Positions 8,777 to 16,090 of a stretch of 32,162 nt of DNA are shown here, one piece after another. Made by a program: the position numbers and the translations under genes. The notes under the pieces were generated by a model. It was given only the letters and a program-made list of their open reading frames with translations. It did not search any database and was not told the origin of the DNA. Location of the stretch: positions 1-32,162 of the forward strand of contig CANPZT010000004.1 of assembly GCA_947589135.1 (NCBI GenBank), read 5' to 3'. This stretch comes from an uncultured Clostridia bacterium (GTDB lineage Bacteria; Bacillota; Clostridia; TANB77; CAG-508). Numbering within the stretch: the stretch's first letter is position 1; every line of letters begins with the position of its first letter.

Positions 8777-8805
8777 ATTATACTAAAATCATAAAAATTA
8801 TGCAA
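8777..8805 (-). promoter_or_regulatory. gyrA promoter
   Basis: On the minus strand TTGCAT (8805-8800), a 17-nt spacer and a perfect TATAAT (8782-8777) lie about 35 bp upstream of the gyrA start, directly after the stop of the gene at 8840-9559. gyrA can therefore be expressed independently of the secretion genes upstream. Confidence 0.8.
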
Positions 8806-8839
8806 GTAAAAAATGGTAAAAAAATTAGGGAAATAGCAC

Positions 8840-9559
8840 TTATTTTAATTTTTCTACTAATTCTAATTGTTCTTTGCTTAAATTAAAATCTTGTCCATTA
8901 TTTTTTATTAAATTGTGTAAAATTTCAATATTATTTGCTTCATCTAATGTTTTCTGTATTGGTGCTAACTCTTTTAATTCATTTTTTATTTTGCTATACT
9001 CTTTTTCCATATTGACAAAATCTTTATTATTAAATGCTTCTTTCCAATTCTTTATATATTTATTTGTATATTCTATTGCTTCATATTGCTTATTAAATGT
9101 ACTTTCTATATTATTTTCTATATTATTTAATATTATATTTTTTCCTTGTTTTATTGTTCTTGCTATATTATTATCTATTAATCCTGCCTGCCTAGTTTTA
9201 TCTACTACTATATCTAATAAAGAAGATATACCATCTATCAATCCTCCATTTTTTACTACATTTTGCATTTGTGATAAATCTTCAAAATTTCCAGTAATCA
9301 TTCCAACTGCACTTTTTCCTAAGTCTATAGCATCATCAATTGTTTTAGTTATTCCATCTTTTAATCCTAATTCCATTAAATTATCTTTTATATTAATAAC
9401 TTGATCTTCAACAAATTCTGGTAGAAGTGCTCTTATTCCAATATCTATTGCTGTATTAATAGTTTTTCCTAAAACTGATTCTAAAAAAGTATTTTGATTT
9501 TTTTCTAAATTTTTATTTATATTTAAATTATTATTTTTTTCTAATTCATTTATTTCCAT
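8840..9559 (-). CDS. Unknown helical protein at the end of the VirB4 operon (239 aa)
   Basis: I do not recognise a named family. After a short Asn/Lys-rich N-terminus the protein is a run of amphipathic helices. The segments TFLESVLGKTINTAIDIGIR, ITKTIDDAIDLGKSAVGMIT and GLIDGISSLLDIVVDKTRQ look like related helical repeats. The C-terminal third is charged and coiled-coil-like. There is no clear signal peptide, and the hydrophobic stretches are too short and Gly-rich for certain membrane helices. The ATG follows GGAGG at 10 nt. It lies downstream of the CpaE-like and VirB4 genes and just before gyrA's own promoter, suggesting it is the last gene of the secretion operon. A substrate or accessory protein of the system is possible, as inference only. 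Confidence 0.75.
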   Translation of the reverse strand: MEINELEKNNNLNINKNLEKNQNTFLESVLGKTINTAIDIGIRALLPEFVEDQVINIKDNLMELGLKDGITKTIDDAIDLGKSAVGMITGNFEDLSQMQNVVKNGGLIDGISSLLDIVVDKTRQAGLIDNNIARTIKQGKNIILNNIENNIESTFNKQYEAIEYTNKYIKNWKEAFNNKDFVNMEKEYSKIKNELKELAPIQKTLDEANNIEILHNLIKNNGQDFNLSKEQLELVEKLK

Positions 9560-9628
9560 ATATATTTTTCCTCCTTGATTTTATTTTCTATAATTTTTAT
9601 TTATTTTTATTTTTCTTATATTATATTT

Positions 9629-10729
9629 TTATTCACTAATAATTTTTGAAAATATTTTTTCTATTTTTTTATCTGTTTTTATTTTTTTATTTAATTTAAA
9701 ATTTTCTATTACAAATTTATAATTTTTTCTTTTATTTATTTTATAAATTTTAAAAAAATCACCTAATATATTGCTTATTATTTTAGCATGAATTGATAAT
9801 ATATTATGTTTGTTTTCTATAATATGTAAACCATTTTTTCTTAATAAGTACTTACTTTCACTTTTTTCAAAAAAACTCTTTATCCCTTTTATCCCTATTA
9901 AATTTCCTCTTATAATTCCTATACTATTTGTACTTATTTTTAAAATTTCATTAATCCAATTATTATCTTTGATAAATTCTATGTCAAAGATAATATAATC
10001 ATATTTATTTTTATAATATAAAATTAAATTATTTAAAAAATCTTTTATTTGAAATTTATTAATTATTTTATTTTTTAGTAAATCAATTTTTAAATTATTA
10101 ATTTTTTTTGAATTTTTATTAACTTTTAGTTCTAAATTTTTTAATATTTTTTTATTTAAAAATTTTTCTTCTAATATTTTTAAATAATTATTTTTTATTT
10201 TTTTATCATAAAAGATTTTTTTATTATTTTTTTCATTTAAATTAATTAATAATACTTTTTTATTTTTATTTATTAAATAATTTGCTAATAAAATTGAAAT
10301 TGTCGTTTTTCCTACTTTTTTATTACCAAAAATATTAATAATTTTTATATTTTTATTAATAGGTAAATTACTATTTTTTGTTTTTCTATTATTTATTATT
10401 ATATTTATTTTTTCTACTTTAAATTTTTCTTCGCTTAAAAAAATAATGTTTTTATTATTTATATCTTCTATTTGAGATACATTTTTATTTTTTAATAAAA
10501 TTATTATTTTTATTTTTTTATTTATTTTATTAATTTGTTTTATTAAATCTTTTATATTAATTTCTCCTGGTATTTTTTCATTTATTATAATTAAATCTAT
10601 ATTTCTTATTTTTTCTACTACTTCTATTATTGCTTCTTTATATTGTATATCTTTTCCTATTAATTCATAATTTGCTTCTTTCAATTCTTTTATAACTTTA
10701 GGATTATCTAATGCTGTAATTGTTTTCAT
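9629..10729 (-). CDS. CpaE/MinD-like ATPase with receiver-like N-terminus (366 aa)
   Basis: The N-terminal 110 residues (from KTITALDNPKVIKELKE, with DLIIINEKIPG) resemble a receiver-like domain. The C-terminal part is a MinD/ParA-type P-loop ATPase with deviant Walker A GNKKVGKTTISILLANYL and Walker B-like YDYIIFDIEF. This layout matches CpaE proteins, which position pilus or secretion machines at the membrane. Lys, Ile and Asn make up about half of all residues, more extreme than gyrA or gyrB, but the motifs are intact. The start is uncertain. ATG 10729 begins exactly at the predicted first strand. AGAGGA at 10747-10742 would better suit an ATA at 10735, and an upstream TTG at 10750 also keeps the frame. 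It sits 68 nt downstream of virB4. Confidence 0.78.
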   Translation of the reverse strand: MKTITALDNPKVIKELKEANYELIGKDIQYKEAIIEVVEKIRNIDLIIINEKIPGEINIKDLIKQINKINKKIKIIILLKNKNVSQIEDINNKNIIFLSEEKFKVEKINIIINNRKTKNSNLPINKNIKIINIFGNKKVGKTTISILLANYLINKNKKVLLINLNEKNNKKIFYDKKIKNNYLKILEEKFLNKKILKNLELKVNKNSKKINNLKIDLLKNKIINKFQIKDFLNNLILYYKNKYDYIIFDIEFIKDNNWINEILKISTNSIGIIRGNLIGIKGIKSFFEKSESKYLLRKNGLHIIENKHNILSIHAKIISNILGDFFKIYKINKRKNYKFVIENFKLNKKIKTDKKIEKIFSKIISE

Positions 10730-10797
10730 TTTTATTATCATTCCTCTCAAAGTATAATTTTAGTTATAAACTAAATATTTTTTACAAAAAATATTTA

Positions 10798-12651
10798 TCA
10801 TTGAGTTTTTTCTCCTTCAACTATTTTCTTTTCCATTTCAGAGCATTCTATTTTTGTTAATATATGATCATCACTTACAAACATTAAACATTCTCCTCTT
10901 TTTAAAGATTTGACTTCTATTTTTTCTTTTTCTGATAAACTTGTAAATTGTGATAATATTTTTATATTTTCTTCTTCTAATGAAAAAAAAGTTTTTATAC
11001 TTGAATTATTTAATATACTTTTTCCATATGTTCCTTCTTCTAAACTAAATATATCAGATATATCCTGTGTTATTGCAACTCCACTTCCTCCATATTTTCT
11101 TATTGTTTTGAATATTTTATAAATAAAACTAGCTACATATTTATTTGATGTTACACCTATTAGTCTCCATATTTCGTCAAAATAAATTGCCTTTTTTTCT
11201 TCTCTACACTCTTTAATTTTATCCCAAAAAATATCTGTAAATAAATACATTCCATATTTTAGATTGTCTTCTCCTAAATCATACACATCTGCAATAATTA
11301 AATCATTATTTAATTTTACACTAGTATAATTATTAAAAAATTTCATTGAGCCTTTTACAAATGGAATTAATTTTATTTCAAATTTTTTTGTTCTTTTATC
11401 TTGTCCTAATACTTCATATAAATCTTCTAAAATAGGCATATCTTTTGAATCTTTAAAAACATATTTTTTCTTATTATTTTTTGTTATTTGTTTATATAAA
11501 CTTTTATCATCAAATGTTATTTTTTTTCTTTTATATGTTTCAATTAACTTTTCTTCTATTAAAGCTTTTTCTTCTTCATTTAATTCTCCAAAAATTAAAT
11601 TAAAAAAACCTATTAATTTTGCTATTTTTGTTGCTAAATATCCAGTTTCACCTTCTTCTATACTTTCTTTTCTAATTTCTAAGATATTAATATATGTATT
11701 TGAAGTTGGACCTATTTTTATTTGAATTCCATGTAATTCTTTGCATAAATTTCCATATTCTCTATCTGGATCTATAATATATTGTTTTATTCCTAATAAT
11801 TTATATCTTAAAATAAGTAATTTTGTATAAAAAGATTTTCCTGCTCCGCTTGTCCCAAAAATGCACATATTAGCATTTTTATATTTTTTTGTATTATATC
11901 TATCTATAAATACAAGTGAATTATTATAAATATTAGTTCCTATAAAAATCCCTTCTTCGTCAAAAATAGTTGATGATATAAATGGATATGTAGCTAACAA
12001 ACCAGAAGTTAATATATTTCTTTTTGCTGCATCTTTTATTAATTTCATATTTTCCATTAATGGTAAACATGAAATAAATAATTCTTCTTGTCTAAAATTT
12101 GCTCTAATTGTTTGCATTCCTTTACTTTGAGTTATTCCTTCTATTTTATTTAAAAAATATTCTAATTCTTTTATTTCTTCTGAATACAAGTTGATATAAA
12201 TATATAAAAAATAAATATCTTCATTATTTACTTGAATTTCTCTTCTTATATATTTAGCATCATTATATGTAGAAGCTGCTATGTCTATGTCTTGTCTATT
12301 TTGATTGCTTTCCTTTAATTCCACTCCTACATTTCCTATATGGTAAGTTAAATCTTTTATTGTTTTATATGGATCTTGTTTTTCATAAAAAATTGATATA
12401 TTCATATTAATATTTGTTTCAATTAAAGTTTTTAATAAAATATCTGATTGCTCATGATAATAATTTGTTACAATTAATCCTGCATAATATAAATTATCTA
12501 TTTCTATATATTTTGAATTTTGTAAATTAATATATGATGGACTTATTATATCTTTTTCTTTTATCATCCCACCAAATAATTTATTTTTATTATTTTTTTC
12601 TTTTTTATTTTTATTAATTATTTTTTTTAATAAACTATTTTTTTTATCTAT
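10798..12651 (-). CDS. virB4: VirB4-type secretion ATPase, apparent AUA start (617 aa)
   Basis: VirB4 proteins are the conserved energising ATPases of type IV secretion machines. Walker A GTSGAGKSFYTKL lies near residues 264-276 and Walker B AIYFDEIWRLIG near 483-494. The C-terminal region has GSGVAITQDISDIFS and ends intact. The first ATG (12567) lies 92 nt from the ribosome binding site AAGGAGG (12659-12663 core), and the frame is open all the way between them. No ATG, GTG or TTG occurs there, so translation most likely starts at ATA 12651 (7 nt spacing) or ATA 12654. The added 28 residues form a Lys/Asn-rich basic tail before LFGGMIKEKDIISPSY. Its partner domain is encoded separately upstream (TraC-like gene), as seen in some Gram-positive and candidate-phyla systems. 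Confidence 0.88.
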   Translation of the reverse strand: MDKKNSLLKKIINKNKKEKNNKNKLFGGMIKEKDIISPSYINLQNSKYIEIDNLYYAGLIVTNYYHEQSDILLKTLIETNINMNISIFYEKQDPYKTIKDLTYHIGNVGVELKESNQNRQDIDIAASTYNDAKYIRREIQVNNEDIYFLYIYINLYSEEIKELEYFLNKIEGITQSKGMQTIRANFRQEELFISCLPLMENMKLIKDAAKRNILTSGLLATYPFISSTIFDEEGIFIGTNIYNNSLVFIDRYNTKKYKNANMCIFGTSGAGKSFYTKLLILRYKLLGIKQYIIDPDREYGNLCKELHGIQIKIGPTSNTYINILEIRKESIEEGETGYLATKIAKLIGFFNLIFGELNEEEKALIEEKLIETYKRKKITFDDKSLYKQITKNNKKKYVFKDSKDMPILEDLYEVLGQDKRTKKFEIKLIPFVKGSMKFFNNYTSVKLNNDLIIADVYDLGEDNLKYGMYLFTDIFWDKIKECREEKKAIYFDEIWRLIGVTSNKYVASFIYKIFKTIRKYGGSGVAITQDISDIFSLEEGTYGKSILNNSSIKTFFSLEEENIKILSQFTSLSEKEKIEVKSLKRGECLMFVSDDHILTKIECSEMEKKIVEGEKTQ

Positions 12652-12663
12652 TATTTTTCCTCC

Positions 12664-12891
12664 TTTTATATTATTTTTTTATAATGAATTTATTATTAAT
12701 TTTTTATTTTTATTCTGATTTATTATTTATTTTTTCTTTTTTTACCTTTATTTTAAGATTAAAATTTCTATCTAACAATAGCTATTTTTTCACAATATGT
12801 AAACTTAACATTTACTTTTTTTGCCATTTTTCCTTATTTGTAAAAATTCTTCTAATTCCTTATATGCCTAGTTTTTTTCTTTGATACTATC
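12664..12891. other. Gap without a supported gene, possibly decayed coding sequence
   Basis: Between the TraC-like gene and virB4, all minus-strand frames contain several stops. In the same frame as the TraC-like gene, beyond its TAA and a further TAG, a 20-codon stretch looks protein-like (AYKELEEFLQIRKNGKKS). A 19-codon ORF beginning MAKKVNVKFTYCEKIAIVR overlaps it in another frame, with AAGG 4 nt upstream. This may be a remnant of a longer TraC-like C-terminus or of another gene. I cannot support either. Confidence 0.35.
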
Positions 12892-13464
12892 TTACGATTT
12901 TTCATTTAAATTTTTTCTTGTATTTAAGAATGAATATAATAACTTTTCTACCTCTTTTTTATTGGATATTTCTACAACAAAATTTTCACAACGAGATAAA
13001 CATTCTTTGACTTTAAAATATTTTTCTTTTAAATCATTTTTTATAATTTCTTCTGAATTATTAAATTTATTTTTTTTATTTATTTTATTTGATAAAATAA
13101 TATAAAAATTTTTTGAAGAAGCTTTTTTTGAAAAATTTATTTTGTTAATATATTCAATATAATTTTTTGAAATTTCTTCTAAATATTTATTTTGTTTTTT
13201 ATTTATATTTTTTTTAATTTGAGAAATATGTGAATTTAAATCTATTCTATTACTTTGAATTAAAATTTGAATATCAAAATTACAGGTTTTTAAAAATATT
13301 TTATATGAATTTAAAATAGCCTCTTTTTCTAAATCTGATTTTAAATTATAATTAATTGGAATTATTTTTAATATTTTTATATATTTATTATTTCTTAATT
13401 TTATAATTCCATTATCAAAAATATTATCTATTATTAGCCATTCTTGTATTGTTTTGTTTTTTAT
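12892..13464 (-). CDS. TraC-like VirB4-partner protein, apparent AUA start (190 aa)
   Basis: The pattern KTIQEWLIIDNIFDNGIIKL, then KIIPINYNLKSDLEKEAIL, then FDIQILIQSNRIDL resembles the TraC-like or VirB4 N-terminal domain. In several Gram-positive and candidate-phyla genomes this is a separate gene placed before virB4. It probably docks the VirB4 ATPase to the membrane channel. An ATG at 13479 overlaps its own ribosome binding site GGAGGTG (13476-13470), so it cannot be the start served by that site. The first suitable codon is ATA 13464, 8 nt after GGAGG. The C-terminus (RKNLNEKS) may be shortened, given the coding-like sequence beyond the stop. A strong promoter lies directly upstream. 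Confidence 0.7.
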   Translation of the reverse strand: MKNKTIQEWLIIDNIFDNGIIKLRNNKYIKILKIIPINYNLKSDLEKEAILNSYKIFLKTCNFDIQILIQSNRIDLNSHISQIKKNINKKQNKYLEEISKNYIEYINKINFSKKASSKNFYIILSNKINKKNKFNNSEEIIKNDLKEKYFKVKECLSRCENFVVEISNKKEVEKLLYSFLNTRKNLNEKS

Positions 13465-13496
13465 ATAATTCACCTCCATTAAAATTTTATATTAAT

Positions 13497-13525
13497 ATTT
13501 TACAATATTTTCCATTTAATGTCAA
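13497..13525 (-). promoter_or_regulatory. Promoter of the minus-strand secretion operon
   Basis: On the minus strand TTGACA (13525-13520), a 17-nt spacer and TAAAAT (13502-13497) lie immediately upstream of the TraC-like gene. The implied leader is only about 15-25 nt. The whole TraC-like to 8840 gene set could be transcribed from here. Confidence 0.8.
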
Positions 13526-13659
13526 CTATTTTTCATCTTCTTTTTTCGACATTTTTTCTATTTATAAAGTCATTTTTATTTATTTTTATTTTATTTATTT
13601 TTATTTTATTTTTTTGTTCTGTATATTTTTTTTATTTTTATACATAATATAAATATAAG

Positions 13660-14080
13660 GTTAATAATAGTTGAGCCAAGAGTATGAATAGATATTTATT
13701 TGTTTATTCATATTCGGACAAAGATATATTATAGTGTATTTTCATATATTATAATCTGTCGGCGAGAAGAATATATTATTTGTTTGTAGGCTATATTTTT
13801 TATTCTTTTCTTATATATGGTCAAATAATAGGTAATATATTCGAGCTAAGATTATTTTTATATTTTTTAAGTGGTTGTTAGTAGTCCTTTTAGGATGAAT
13901 GCAGTTATTTTGAGTGTACTAATAGTCGAGCAACTGATTAATATATTAGGTATAGGGCTTATTTATATAGTAATATATATTAGGTTCAACTACTTGGTAT
14001 ATTGGTCTTAGCTAAGATTATTATTAGCTTTATAGATTAATGGCAGATAAAATTAATTTTTATCTGCCATTAAATTTTTT
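13660..14080 (+). ncRNA. Probable structured RNA of about 400 nt, family unknown
   Basis: No protein is encoded here, but the sequence is rich in complementary pieces. AGTTGAGCC (13669-13677) pairs with GGTTCAACT (13983-13991), closing the whole domain. Hairpin TATGAATA/TATTCATA spans 13683-13712, and a GACA/TGTC-capped hairpin spans 13717-13760. TATTATTTG (13774-13782) pairs with CAAATAATA (13822-13830), extended by GAATA/TATTC. AGCTAAGA (13844-13851) pairs with TCTTAGCT (14006-14013). TTAGTA/TACTAA (13878-13883/13917-13922) interleaves with CAGTT/AACTG (13902-13906/13932-13936), a pseudoknot. It ends in a strong plus-strand terminator. I see no RNase P, tmRNA or SRP RNA signatures. The promoter is uncertain; AT-rich -10-like sequence lies at 13641-13654. 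Confidence 0.6.
14037..14080 (+). terminator. Strong intrinsic terminator, plus strand
   Basis: A perfect 16-bp stem TTAATGGCAGATAAAA / TTTTATCTGCCATTAA (14037-14052 and 14058-14073) with a 5-nt loop is followed by ATTTTTTATTATTTTT. The U-run is only on the plus strand, so the element terminates a rightward transcript. The only candidate is the RNA at 13660. It could also protect the convergent gyrB from read-through. Confidence 0.85.
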
Positions 14081-14114
14081 ATTATTTTTATAATGCTTTT
14101 ATTTATTATACATA

Positions 14115-16043
14115 TTAAATATCTAAATTCTTTACATATTTTGCATTTTTTTGTATAAACTCTCTTCTTGGTTCTACTTCATCACCCATTAATAATGTAA
14201 ATATTTCGTCTGCCTTTATTGCATCTTCCATAGTTACTTTAATTAAAATTCTTTTTTCAGGATCCATAGTTGTTTCCCATAATTGTTCTGGATTCATTTC
14301 TCCTAAACCTTTATATCTCTGTAATCCTAATTGGTCTCTGCTTATTCCTTTTTCCTCTAATTCTTTATATGCTTTATCTAAATCTTCATCTGTATAGCAA
14401 TAAATATCTTCCATTCCTTTTTTAGATAATTTATATAATGGTGGTTGTGCTAAATATACATTTCCATTTTCTATTAAAGGTCTCATATATCTAAAGAAAA
14501 ATGTTAATAATAATGTTCTAATATGTGCACCATCAACATCTGCATCTGCCATTATAATTACTTTTCCGTATCTTATTTTTGTAATATCAAAATCACTACC
14601 TATTCCTGCTCCTACTGCTACTATAACTGGATTTAATTTATCATTTCCATATATTTTATCAGCTCTTGCTTTTTCTACATTTAACATTTTTCCCCATAAA
14701 GGTAATATTGCTTGAAATTTTCTATCTCTTCCTTGTTTTGCACTTCCACCTGCTGAATCTCCCTCAACTATATATACTTCACATTCGTCTGGTATCTTAC
14801 TACTACAATCTGCTAGTTTTCCTGGTAATGTTGATGTTTCTAAAGAATTCTTTTTTCTTACTAATTCTCTAGCTTTTCTTGCTGCCTCTCTTGCTCTTGC
14901 CGCACTAATACATTTTTCTAAAATTGCTTTTGCAACATTAGGATTTTCCTCTAAAAATGTAGCTAAAGCTTCATTTACCATACTTTGTACTATTCCTGTT
15001 ACTTCACTGTTTCCTAATTTTGTTTTTGTTTGTCCTTCAAATTGAGGCTCTTTTACTTTTACTGATACAACAGCTGTAATTCCCTCTCTTATATCTTCAC
15101 CTTGTAAATTTGAGTCTTTTTCTTTTAATATATTATGATTTCTTGCATAATCATTAAATACTTTTGTAAGAGATCTTTTAAATCCCTCTAAATGTGTTCC
15201 TCCTTCAATTGTATTAATATTATTAACAAATGTATATATATTTTCTGAATAACTTGATGTATATTGAATTGCTATCTCTACTGGAACCTCACCATCTTTT
15301 TCTATATAAATAGGTGTTTTATTTAATTTATCTTTATTTTTATTTAAGTATTCTACAAATGAAATTAATCCTCCTTCATAACAAAATTCTGCTTTTTTAG
15401 GAGTTTCTTCTCTTAAATCTTCAATTGTTATTTTTAAACCTTTTGTTAAAAATGCAATTTCTCTAAATCTTTTTTCTAAAACTTCATATTCATATTCTAA
15501 ACTTTCAAAAATAGTATCATCTGCTAAAAATCTTACTTTCGTTCCTGTTCCTTTTGCTTCTCCTATTTTTTCTAATTTTTGAACAGTTTTTCCTTTTTCA
15601 AATTTCATTTGATATAAAATTCCATCTCTTTTAATAGTTACCTCTGTCCAACTAGATAATGCATTTACAACAGAAGCACCTACTCCATGAAGTCCTCCAG
15701 AAACTTTATAACCACTATCTCCACCAAATTTTCCACCTGCATGTAAAACTGTATATACTGTTTCTGCTGTTGAAATCTTTGTTTTTGGATGAATTTCTAC
15801 AGGTATTCCTCTTCCATTATCCTCTACACAAATAATATTTCCTGGTTCTATTGTTACATTAATTTCTGTACAATAACCTGCTAAAGCTTCATCTACACCA
15901 TTATCTACTATTTCATATACACAATGATGTAATCCTCTAACAGATGTACTACCTATATACATACCAGGTCTTTTTCTAACAGCTTCTAATCCTTCTAATA
16001 CTTGGATTTGTTCTGCTCCATATTTATGATTGTACTTTTCCAT
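14115..16043 (-). CDS. gyrB: DNA gyrase subunit B (642 aa)
   Basis: This is the ATPase subunit of gyrase. GHKL motifs are present: EIVDNGVDEALAGYC (about 45-59), VEDNGRGIPVEIHPK and YKVSGGLHGVGASVVNALS. The Toprim domain shows EVYIVEGDSAGGSAKQGRD and MADADVDGAHIRTLLLTFFF. ILPLWGKMLNVEKAR carries the Trp form typical of clostridial GyrB. The C-terminal QLWETTMDPEKR motif is intact and length is normal. AAAGGAGG lies 9 nt before the ATG. It is 47 nt downstream of recF and probably co-transcribed with dnaN-recF. The RNA and secretion cluster separate it from gyrA. Confidence 0.98.
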   Translation of the reverse strand: MEKYNHKYGAEQIQVLEGLEAVRKRPGMYIGSTSVRGLHHCVYEIVDNGVDEALAGYCTEINVTIEPGNIICVEDNGRGIPVEIHPKTKISTAETVYTVLHAGGKFGGDSGYKVSGGLHGVGASVVNALSSWTEVTIKRDGILYQMKFEKGKTVQKLEKIGEAKGTGTKVRFLADDTIFESLEYEYEVLEKRFREIAFLTKGLKITIEDLREETPKKAEFCYEGGLISFVEYLNKNKDKLNKTPIYIEKDGEVPVEIAIQYTSSYSENIYTFVNNINTIEGGTHLEGFKRSLTKVFNDYARNHNILKEKDSNLQGEDIREGITAVVSVKVKEPQFEGQTKTKLGNSEVTGIVQSMVNEALATFLEENPNVAKAILEKCISAARAREAARKARELVRKKNSLETSTLPGKLADCSSKIPDECEVYIVEGDSAGGSAKQGRDRKFQAILPLWGKMLNVEKARADKIYGNDKLNPVIVAVGAGIGSDFDITKIRYGKVIIMADADVDGAHIRTLLLTFFFRYMRPLIENGNVYLAQPPLYKLSKKGMEDIYCYTDEDLDKAYKELEEKGISRDQLGLQRYKGLGEMNPEQLWETTMDPEKRILIKVTMEDAIKADEIFTLLMGDEVEPRREFIQKNAKYVKNLDI

Positions 16044-16090
16044 TTATAATTTCCTCCTTTAGAGATTCAGATTTATTTCCTTCTCTTATT

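Noticed and set aside
8874..9404. Hydrophobic 176-codon open frame opposite the unknown gene at 8840-9559
   Set aside because: It is the mirror of an AT-rich coding sequence. There is no ribosome binding site, whereas the minus-strand frame has a strong one and operon context.
13660..14080. RNase P RNA, tmRNA, SRP RNA or group II intron
   Set aside because: I looked for the RNase P GAGGAAAGTCC and ACAGAA-type cores, the tmRNA alanine-tRNA-like ends and a domain V-like AGC hairpin, and found none.
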